Notes under the pieces: model-generated | What the model saw: the letters and a program-made list of their open reading frames with translations, nothing else | What the model was told of the DNA's origin: nothing | Database searches by the model: none | NCBI RefSeq assembly: GCF_032854445.1 | Contig: NC_088305.1 | Span: 24,523,400-24,587,399 of the forward strand | Direction of reading: 5' to 3' | Length of the DNA stretch: 64,000 nt | DNA from: Liolophura sinensis | Taxonomy: Eukaryota; Mollusca; Polyplacophora; Chitonida; Chitonidae | Position numbers and translations under genes: made by a program | Shown here: positions 12,101-24,100 of the stretch, piece after piece | Layout of the letters: each line of letters starts with the position of its first letter | Numbering within the stretch: position 1 is the stretch's first letter

Positions 12101-15100
12101 TCCCCATGTTATCTCCTGTTGGGAAAGAGTTGTTACACAGAACATATTTCCCATGTTTTCTCCTGCTGGGAAAGAGTTGTTACACAGAACATATTTCTCA
12201 TGTTATCTCCTGTTGGGAAAGAGTTGTTACACAGACTATTTTCCCAAAGTTATCGCATCTTGCGAAAAGTTTGTCGCGCAGAAGAATTTTTCCAGGTTAT
12301 TTCAGTTTAGGAAACGCTGGGAAAGGGTTGCTACCAATAATTATGTTCCTAAGTTATCTAACCTCAGGAAAGTGGCGTTAGGCAGAACAAAATTTCAATG
12401 TTCTTCAATCTGGGAAAGGTTTATTATACAGAATCTCGTGTTGAGAAAAGGGCTATTACAAACGTTGTCTGAACTCACCTCCTAGTATCTCGGTTCCAGT
12501 TACGATATCACTGTACGGTAAGGGAGATCCGTTCACTGTGATATTGAAACCCTCCATCTGGATGAGGTGAATGCCTTGAAACTTCATCAACAAAATCTGG
12601 TAGGAAAGTATTTGAAGCGTAAAGATAACTCAGTGCACAAAAACAAACTAATGAAGGGAAAACCAGATGAGAAGCCAATACGGGTGCAAAAACACTAAAA
12701 CAATCAGCTTCAAATACAGAACAGAAATTGAAATGTCAGATTGTATAAATAAAATTTGTATTATAACATTCGTATACCCGCACCTTCAACCATAACTGAC
12801 ATCAGAATTACACAACTGCACGAAGAATTTTAAAACCAACGTTCAACCCAAAACACAACAAAGGAAGAAGTTATGAGGGAAAAGAGAAACAGTCAATAGA
12901 ATTTACAGGGCAAATAAATTAAATCAGTATCAAAACCTTGTTCCAAATTAGTTTATAAGCTGTCGTTTACACAAATACATGTACATCATTTATGCATGGA
13001 TTGCAGCTGTTCATATATCCAACGTATCGATCTTGATCAACACGATGAATGAAAGTTCCCTAACGAAATTGTGGACCTTCAGTGCACACTGACTTCCAGT
13101 GGGTATCAATTCATACTACTCTCTGCCTTTTTGTCGTTTGTCTTGTACATGAGCAGCTATTGTTGTCAAATTCATACGTCCAAAACGTAGCACAAAGTTC
13201 ATCATAGGCCTACCTAAAAAAATTTGAATGAGAATCTTCCGCGCAATGGCGACTCGTGTCCAAGCTGGAATGACCGCTGTTTTCTTGTAATACATGATTA
13301 CTACGTTACTATTGTGCCCATAAATGATCATCTCAAAGGAGGGAATGCTTTGTTATTTATTTATTTATTTATTAATTTATTTATTTATTTGCTTGATTGC
13401 TGTTTTACACTGTACTCAAATATATTTCACCTATATTTCACGGCGGCCATCATTATGGTGGTGGTGGTGGTGGTGGTGGTGGTGACGGGAGGGGGGGGGA
13501 CCCATCACCTTCTGCAGGTTGCTGGTAGACCTTCCCACTTATAGCCGGAGAGGAAGCCCGCTTGAGCTGGACTTGAACACATGGCAACCGCATAGGTAAA
13601 TGGCAACGGTGGAAGGAATACACCATATACTACAATGTTTGGGTCCAGTATTATTTAGGGGTGAAAGGTTCCCCACACATAATACATGCGCGCCGGAAGC
13701 AATTCGAAATATATTCATATTCAATTCAAATATAGCCATGGCCGTACTGCTACCGACGCCAAGGTAATACGTCAGTAAACTTAGAGCTGAGTATACTTAC
13801 AACTCACATTCGCGCATATTTGATTTGATTTTAATCTAACAATCAGTGTGACGTAACAGTAAACTGATCCTATTTACCAGTAGTGAAAGAATACATATAT
13901 AACTGAATACAACATAACACATAAGGCGATCAGTTTCATCTAGGGGAAGATGTTTCGTATCGGCCCCAAAGGGAGATAACAGTGTAAGTACTGGAGAAAA
14001 TTGAGAATATATGTTGAATATTTGACAAGCAAAATGTGAATACTGGTTGGAGTCGAAAGCTTTAATTAAATTACCCTGATGTATGCATGCAGAATATCTC
14101 TTACTTGGTCGGAATGACAGCCATAATTGTTCCACCGAGAGATAGTCTGTTATTCCTCATAAGTTTACGGCCGTACGTGGGAAGGCCTGTCAGCAATCTG
14201 CGGATGGTCGTGGGTTTCCCCTGTGCTCTGCTCCGTTTACTCCCACCATAATGCTGGCCGCCGTCGTATAAGTGAAATATTCATGAGTACGGCGTAAAAC
14301 GTCAATCAAATAAATAAATTAATCATAAGTTTAAGATGGCCAATGTTTTAGTTTACATCCGTGCTCCTTAATAAGGTCGTAAATTTCACATTTCACTAAA
14401 AGTGTTTCGGTCACTAATTACTATTGTCAGATTGTCATTTTATTTATTTATTTTCACCAGTTTGACAAAAACATATGTTTATATATGAGGGTCAATGCAG
14501 CCATTTTATAACATCACTGACCTCTTGACCGTTATATAGTGCAGAGGACAAGGCGTTTCACAGCTCGTAAATTGACTCGTACCTTTCTGCATGTGGCGTA
14601 GTGCTCGCACCCAACCGGCTTGAGCTCGATAGAAAAGGTGCTAAGTTCATCCGACAAGGCCAAGTAGGTGCACTTGCCGTCGAAAAAGTAGGTCCTTCCA
14701 TCCAACGTTCGGTAGTAATTCGGCCCAAAACTGATGCACGAGGCAAACGACAAATCATGGGTCTGATTTATAAAGCTCACGATTTCACCTGGACAGAAAA
14801 AGAATGTTTTGAATTTAACCACAGAATTGAATATACCGGTACTCTATTTCTTTAAATTTTTCGGATACCTAGTGTGCTCTTTTTAGTCAGTAAACATGTA
14901 AATGTAGCAGGAATACGTAGTTTCTTTTTTCTCACATGATTAGACCATCTAATGAACAAAATACTCAAGTCTTTACATTTCCAGAAAGCTGGGAAAGAAA
15001 TGTAATATTCTGCATTTAGCACTTCTAATATCTGCCCCCAAAATTAGAACAATTGGGGTGGGCTGTGTTTGTTTGCGTTTAAAATTTCTTTTTGGGCTTG

Positions 15101-18100
15101 TTTTCGTCATATAACTACTCTGTGTCTTTCTCGTATGTCGCTGAAAACGCGGATATGTTAATACTGCAGCTTCATTTGACAGTCCAGTCCAGGACACTAG
15201 AGCCAGGCGAGATGAGAGCCACGATTACAGATATTTATTGACGCTCAACGTCACTCTCAAGAATGTTTCTCTTATACACTGGTAAACAGATTATCCTGTT
15301 TGTGGCAAACAAACGGCTAGTTTGCTCACATTGAGAGGCAAGCGCCTTTAATCACTAGACCACGAGCCACTCCTCGATTACAGGAGCGTATTCCCTAATG
15401 GTGATCATCAGCGGGTTACCATTGTAACGATTATCGACTTTAGCACATGGGCTATTTCCTTATGGTGAGTGTCATGATTACGATCTCAACCGAGTTCTAG
15501 ACCTGATTTCACAAAGTCATTTCTAACTTAGGCCAATATTTAAAGCCTCGATGCAAAGCTTAGTTTTTTTGTATTGTATGTTGAAATTCTAAAGTATTTG
15601 TCATGAAGTGGTCAATATTTTAGTTTCTAGGGTCAAAAAATAAGCTGAAAAACGCTGTTGCAAATTTTGACCTTATTCAAAAATAACTTTGTGGAAGTGG
15701 CCACAGTATCTAAGCTAAATCTTCTTCCCGTCCTCAAAAGAGAAAGTCAAAAGCGATAATTAATGGTGATTAATCAAAACCAATTAGAAGTTCGCCTTAA
15801 TCTCAACCACTTTATTTGAAACTATAATTTCACCCATGACTACGATACTCATTTTATCTTACTCTGAAAATTCTGTTAAAATTTTGTTCTGAAGATACAA
15901 TGATAGCCTGTTCCTTACTCATCCAGACCCACCTTTGCTTATCGAATCACCCTAACTCATTTAGAACCGCCCTTACTTATCCAATAACCCTTACTCATTC
16001 AGACACACCTTTACTTATCCAATCACCCTTACTCATCCAGACCCGCCTTTTCTTATCCAATAACCCGTACTCAATCAGACCCGCCTTTACTTATCCAATC
16101 ATCCTTACTCATTTAGAATCGCAATTACTCATCCAATCACCCTTGCTCCTGTAGACCCGTTCTTACTTATCCAATCACCCTTACTCATTTAGACACGCCC
16201 TAACTTATCCAATAGCCCTTACACATTTAGACCCACGCTTACTCATTAAATCGCCCTTTCTCATCTAGACCCGTTCTTACTTATCCAATCACCCTTTCTC
16301 ATCTACACCCGTTCTTACTTATCCAATCACCCTTTCTCATCTAGACCCTTTCTTACTTATCCAATCACCCTTTCTCATCTAGACCAGCCCAATCACCCTT
16401 ACTCATTTAGACTCACTCTTACTCATCCATCACTCTTACTTATCCAATCACTCTTATTCATCTAGACCCACCCCCACTTATCCAATCACTCTTATTCATG
16501 TAGACCCACCCCTACTTATCCAATCACCCTTTTTCATCTTAACCCACGCTTACTCATCCAATCACCCTTGGATTGGATTAGCCAGCACAAACCCAGGATA
16601 ACTCTTCCTCATCGCTATTTACTCTGACTCATCTAGATTCGTCAGTACAAACCCAGGACAACTCTTCCTTATCGCCATTCACTCTTACTCATCTAGATTC
16701 GTCAGTACAAAACCCAGGAATACTCTTCCTCATCGTCATTCACCCTTACTCATCTAGATTCGTCAGTACAAACCCAGGACAACTCTTCCTCATCGCCATT
16801 CACTCTTACTCATCTAGATTCGTCAGTACAAAACCCAGGACAACTCTTCCTTATCGCCATTCACTCTTACTCATCTAGATTCGTCAGTACAAAACCCAGG
16901 ACAACTCTTCCTCATCGCCATTTACTCTTACTCATCTAGATTCGTTAGTACAAACCCGGGACAACTCTTCTTCATCTTCAGTCACCCTTACTCATCTAGA
17001 TTCGTCAGTACAAACCCAGGACAACTCTTCCTCATCTTCAGTCACCCTTACACATCTAGATTCGTTAGTACAAACCCAGGACAACTCTTCCTCATCGTCA
17101 TTCACCCTTACTCATCTAGATTCGTCAGTACAAACCCAGGACAACTCTTCCTCATCGCCATTCACCCTTACTCATCTAGATTCGTCAGTACAAATCCAGG
17201 ACAACTCTTCCTCATCGTCATTCACTCTGACTCATCTAGATTCGTCAGTACAAAACCCAGGACAACTCTTCCTCATCGCCATTCACCCTTACTCATCTAG
17301 ATTCGTCAGTACAAACCCAGGACAACTCTTCCTCATCTTCAGTCACTCTTACTCATCTAGATTCGTCAGTACAAACCCAGGACAACTCTTCCTTATCGTC
17401 ATTCACCCTTACTCATCTAGATTCGTCAGTACAAACCCAGGACAACTCTTCCTCATCTTCAGTCACCCTTTAGTCTTAATCTCACCTCAAATACTCCAGT
17501 CTGACCTAACACATGCTGACTTACCCTGACACCATCAGATTTTCATTCTCTCGTCTCGATCCACCTATTTTATGTATTAGTAAGCATTAATCCACATAAT
17601 CCAACACATTCACATCATTCTATACTCACCTATGTTCGTCAACACTCACCTATACTCACACATCCCTATAAACGTGTATACTCATTCTTGATAATTCAAA
17701 TTCACACACACCCATGTACACGTATATTCATTCGTGATAATTCAAATTCACACACACCCATGTACACATATACTCATTCGTGATAATTCAAATTCACACA
17801 CACCCCTGTACACGTATACTCATTCGTGATAATTCAAATTCACACACACACCCATGTACAACTTATACTCATTCGTGATAATTCAAATTCACACACATCC
17901 ATGTACACGTATATTCATTCGTGATAATTCAAATTCACACCCACACCCCTGTACATGTTTACTCATTCCTGATAATTCAAATTCACACACACACACCCAT
18001 GTACACGGATACTCATTCGTGATAATTCAAATTCAAACACACCCCTGTACAGGTATACCCATTCGTGATAATTCAAATTCAAACACACCCCTGTACATGT

Positions 18101-21100
18101 ATACTCATTCGTGATAATTTAAATTCACACACACCCATATACACATATACTCATTCGTGATAATTCAAATTCAAACACACCCCTGTACAGGTATACCCAT
18201 TCGTGATAATTCAAATTCACACACGCCCCTGTACACGTATACTCATTCGTGATAATTCAAATTGACATACACACTCATGTACACGTATACTCATTCGTGA
18301 TAATTCAAATTCACACACACCCCTGTACACGTATACTCATTCGTGATAATTCAAATTCAAACCCACCCCTGTACACGTATACTCATTTGTGATAATTCAA
18401 ATTCACATACACCCATGTGCGCGTATACTCATTCGTGGTCATTCAAATTCATACATACCTATTTACCGATATTTAACCACTCACCCTCTGGGCACGGTGT
18501 ACATTGTCCCGGCAGTCCCCACCCTCTGGCTCCTGGGTGGGACCCGCAGCAGTCCTCATACGTCATCAGCTGATCGTCAGCTACGCCCTCCGGTTTCTGA
18601 CCCAGGCACTTTGTAGACTCATAGCAGAATCGGCCAGAGGTGTTAGTCACGACTGTGGACAGGAATGGACAATGTTGTCAAGGTAAGTTTTTGTTGAGAG
18701 GGGAACTTGTTCTTTGCTGTAATGCTGTTCTTTGTTATACTGCTGTTCTTTATTGTAATGCTTTTCTTTGCTGTAATGCTATTCTTTGTTGTAATGTGTC
18801 GCAGTTTCTGCATAGTTGGGATCGTGAAGCAGAGACGTAGTTTTGTGGGGACAGCAGAGAGCTTGGGATAGATTTGCCTAGGCTAGAAATGTTCCCAATG
18901 TTTGTCTGACTGAATTTTGCACACATACGAAGGCGGGCCAAAGCCTGGTTTGAACCCGCTCCTCGTGTGTCCATGTGATTGAAACCCTGGTAATAAGCTG
19001 CTCGTTTCCGGTAATCTTTGTCAAGGTATAGTCTATCATTTAGTCTCCTGCAAGAGTATTTCAGGTAAAACGTTAAGGAAAACCGTATTTTCTCAAACTT
19101 TTTGCTTAGAAAGGGCAGCTTTCAGTTCAATATGTGCGTGTTTTTAATTTGATTTTTAGAGACAAAACCACTTTGGGTTAGTTGGCGAAGTTTGCAACTT
19201 CACAATGAGTATAGTTTTATCATGCAGTCTTCGCAGTATAATGACTGCAACATATACCTGAATAAACACTTTGCAGACATGTGAAAAATAGTTACAGCTT
19301 GTTTGTTGATTTCTCGTTTGCTTAATTCCGACAGCCATATGAAGACAGCATCTCCACTGACATGTGGCACGTATGGCTGAAAACCATAGCCCACATACTT
19401 ACACACTTATTGCTCCCTCTCTGGAACGAACCTGCCAATATTAATAATAAATTGGATGCCCCCCCCCCCCCCCCGGCCATGAGGAGTTTGGAAGAGTTTG
19501 CAGTCGTTGATTCCAGGCCAGGCCAAGTCAAATAGTACATTTATGTACTTAAATGAAAAAGCTATACAAACTGTGTTGAAATCTAACTTTTTTCTAGATT
19601 TTTTAAAGTTTTCGAAAAGTGGAAAACGGTTTTAAACATTGTCCCTGTAAACAAGATCCACCGATTCGAGGCACATCGAAAGTCCCGCCATGTTTTAGGC
19701 TTGCCCTCCTTTCCTCCTCTTCAATATTCATTTTGACGTCACTGTGCTTAAGTGAACAACTAATTATTGAAAAACCTTAGAATGAAAAACCATAAAGCAC
19801 AATTTTTTTCACTCACGGCTGCTGTCGTCCTCACAAGCCTGGCCAACATACGGAGCCACGCAGTCACATGTCTGCGGTTTCACACAAGAAGCCCCATTCT
19901 GGCACTTTGGTTCACATATTGCTGTGGCAGACAATGAGAAAGATTCTTAGAGTTAGCAACTGGTGATAAACAGATCGTCTCTGATTTCTTTTCTATCATT
20001 TGTTTTTTAACGTTTGCATGCATCTGACAACGATTATTATCTGATTATGTCAAATATACTGTTCACTTATTTGAAGGAAGTCAGCGTCTTAGGTGCAGGC
20101 CTGCGTTACAAAAAATTGTTTTTTTTTTGGCCTAGTATAAAATTCTGAACACTTCGTTCTCAGTGTACGAGTCAAAATCTGAACACACTGTTTCCAGCAT
20201 ACGAAGTAAATTCTGAACACATCGTTTTCAGCGTACCAGTCAAAATATGAACACATCGCTCTCAGTGTACCAGTCATATACGAGACACTTAGTTCTCAGC
20301 GTACCAGTCAAATTCGAAACACTTGGTTCTCAGTGTACTAGTCAAATTCGAAACACTTGGTTCTCGACGACGTTTCTCGTTAAACATTTATACAATGACC
20401 ATATCCATTGTATAAATCTTTTCTCATGGGTCTAAGTTTTTGGACATACATTTCTCAGTGTAAGATTGTAAAAGCACATGTTCCTCAGTTTATGTGAATA
20501 TTAACGTTTTAACACATATGTTCCATTGTAAGGATATATTTATTTGATTTATTTATTTTATTGGTGTTTTACAGCGTACACCAGAATATTTTCCCTTATG
20601 TGACTGAGGCCATCGTTATGATGGGAGGAAACCAAGCTGTAAGAAGATAAAATTCGCACATCATACATTCGCATTTTTTTGTCTAAAAGTATAGACACAT
20701 ATGCGTTTATATGTTTTATGGTGGAAAATTCGGTTTATCAGTACAATACTGCTCTTTTTTATAGTGCCTTTAACCAGCGCACAGTAGAATATAACGTACG
20801 TGTATCACAGTTCGGCATGACGCCCCATCCCGTACAGCAAGCCTGGACCGTGTCTTTCTTCAGTCTGCCCAGAGAAATATCAGTCTGTGAACTACACTCT
20901 AAAAACTATTCTGTTAAAATGACAGAATACTATGTTTTTCTCAGTGATGGTAAAACAGAATATGTTATTGCTATAATAATAAACTTGATCTGTTATTCCA
21001 ACAGAATATTTTTGTTGATGTGATGGGGTATTGCTCCTCAACATACTTTTTTGTAGCAGCACTAAATTTAACATTAGCTTTTACAGTGTATGAACATATC

Positions 21101-24100
21101 GAAATAGGCCGATTCTGTCTTTCGGGAGTCCTGCGAGTTCACGCAGATATGTACGAGACAGGTGGGGGTTCTCGCGCCGATGGGCCAACACACCCGGCTA
21201 TACGAGATGTATATTTATCCATATCAGCGTGAACTCACGGGACTCCTGAAATGAATACTCGGCTTATTGGTGTTTTTAGCTCATCATATCTGGTTTCTCG
21301 TGCTGCGATAAGAAATTGGTGCATGTTGTGTTGTAATAAAATTGACACTCGCGCCACGCGGGAAATCATGATGGAAATCATGAGCGTTCGAGTTTCAAAT
21401 AATGATATGAAAGCAGGAAAAAAATAATCTTCAAATTTTGATCGTTACAAGCAACTTTATTTGGAACTATTGGACCCAAATTTTGTTATTCGTGTAGTTA
21501 ACCCTAAAAAACAAAAAAGTTGCTTTTCAATATTTCTTTGTAAAACAAAGAGATAATTAAAATCATCTTTTTGTCAGTAAATTCTACCGACATAAATACG
21601 TAAGGTATTAAGCTAAGTTGGTGTCTTTACTCAAATTACTTACTTTTATATTCATAAAAGATGTAAACTTCAGATGAAAGATTGTGAAGAGCTATTTGTA
21701 AATATGGCCTTCAGTATTTTTTTTTGTCGATTTTTCTTTAAGGGGAGAAATGACACTTGAAAACAACTTTGGTATGGTGGATATTAGGGATCACCTTTGG
21801 TATCTATCATATTTGCATAATGTTGTTCCAGATGTGATGCTGCTAAATCTGTGTGAATGTTAATTTGCTTTTTGTTTTCAAATACGTGAGTTAAATTTGA
21901 CTTATGATAATATTTATTATAAAATATATTAAGAAAAATAAATATAATTAACATTCTGGTTTACCTGTTTGTTAGGAGAAAGGATCAAATCCAAGCAAAA
22001 AGTAATTCATTAAGCATTACACCCTCATATGAAAATTTATCAGGAAGTTGACATATATAGGCCTACCACCATACAAACAATATTTTCAAAATTTTTATTT
22101 CTTCTTACATAAAAACTGAAAACATCTTGAAGACCATACTCACAAATAACTTTTCAAACTATTCCATCTGAAGTTGACCTTATTTTTATTTTGTTTTCGC
22201 CACATTTTAGACAACGTTTGAGGTGTAGAACAAGCTATATCTGGTATTTTTTCCCATGACCACTCATCGTCCCTTAACACTTCACTTCGCCATTACATGT
22301 TTATTTATCTATTTATTTGATTGGTGTTTTACGCCGTACTCAGGAATATTTCACTTATGCAACGGCGGACAGCATTATGGTGGAAGGAAACCGGGCAGAG
22401 CCCGGGGGAAAGCAACGACGATCCGCTGGTTGCTGCAGACCTTCATGTTTATTTAATGTATGCATCAGTGAATACATTATTCTGAATCCGACAAAAGCGC
22501 ATCAGCAGAACGGAAAGCTCTTGAGATTGCTATCTAAAATTTGCCCATTAAATTCACGTCTCCATCAAATAAATCTCCATCCTACGGGACACGTGTCTTC
22601 GTACAGTCGTGGTGTAATTTATTCATTTTAAGGAAGAGCTAACACTATTTTTTTAAAAACATTATCATCAGAACGGAGAGCTCGTGTCGACTTACTTGAA
22701 GAACGCACATGTAGCATTTTCTTCTGGGTGAGCCATGTAGTATAGCGCCCTCTGGCGGTAGCCGTTCTGGTCCGTGGTGTTAACGTCAGCGAACCCCGGG
22801 TACGCCTGCGTGTCTGTGAGAGCCTCCACATCGAGGCTGTAGCCATTTATCAGGGTGTTGACTAGCTCGGAACACGCAGTCGTCAGCGGTTCCTTAACAA
22901 TGGTTGGCTGATCGCAAACGTGCTGGCTGTAACAGGTAAAGCAATAAATTATTGACTGAGTGATTTGTTGTTTGATTAACTGTTTGAGCGATGTATGGAC
23001 TATGTAAGCAATTGCTTGAGGTAGGATGTACATTTGTGACAGCCCCTAACCAGAGGTTAAGCGGAATTAGACAAAATCATGAAGAACATTACTAGATATT
23101 ATGGACACTCTTTTCACATTTACTAATAATAAAATTATACTCATTTAGAAATTTAGAGTGAGCCTATGCGTCGAAACAGACATTCGTTTACCAGCTGTCA
23201 ACCAAAATGGAGGTTCTAGGTCAACAATTACAAGACCAATTCCCCAAAACGACGTTTAACGCAATCCGCCAAAGAACAAAGAAAGAGGAAGAAGCAGTCA
23301 ACAGATTTCAGGAATGGGGAATGGCTGCAGAGTAATTTGTTAACTGAGTAATGTGCACAGACGTGCGGTTCGAACAAACTTCGCGCAGTAACACAGCCTA
23401 TACTACACTCTCAGTGAAGAGACTATATTTTCTTTTGTAACAAAGTTTCCTAAAATCCAGCTTTAAAACCATACTGTCATAAATAAAAATAAAATTAATT
23501 TTTTAAGGTTTTATTATACTAAACGTGTTAACAATTTCAAATATAACAGTGTTAGAAACACGGTTGACAGTAAAATCGACAGCAGTTCAGGTAACTGGTG
23601 TCGACCTCCGTCAAAACATGTTGAACTCATCCCAATCTCCAGCATGCCATTGTTTTTGGAATAATTATGACGTCACCCGAGGCAGCAGCATCTTGTCGAA
23701 ACCAAGCTTATGGACCTAATGTATTAGAAAAAAGTGTTCTAACTTCATTTTCCTGGCAATAATATGGACGCTTAACATATTAGAGCTTATGCGTAGAGCT
23801 TATTTTGTTACGTGTCGCTGACTAAAGACAATTTTGGTAGTGAGTATGACTGATTTTACAGACTGCTAGATATAGGCGACTCTAAAAAAATAGACTATGA
23901 TTTAATGCGCGGACCGGCCTCGATAGCACAGTTGGTAGAGCGTCCGCTTGGCGCGTTGGTGTTCAGCATCAAGGGGATAGTGCAACGACTGGTTGACCCG
24001 TATCAGTATAATGGCTCGGGCGGGGCAGCTTACTTGCCTTCGATAAGTCGTCTCCGTCAAGCAGCACTAGATAAAAGAGCGGTGGAAATCCGCCCTGCAA

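Noticed and set aside
11519-12485. Three long overlapping plus-strand frames
   Set aside because: They are translations of the 47-bp array; the repeating peptide cycles through the three frames.
17650-18485. Idea that the 46-bp array also derives from the donor of VWD exon 5
   Set aside because: The array stops about ten bases short of the donor and its unit shows no exon bases.
20840-20885. Acceptor GTTCACAG for VWD exon 3
   Set aside because: It does not fit the phase left by exon 2; the inner GGGCAG does.
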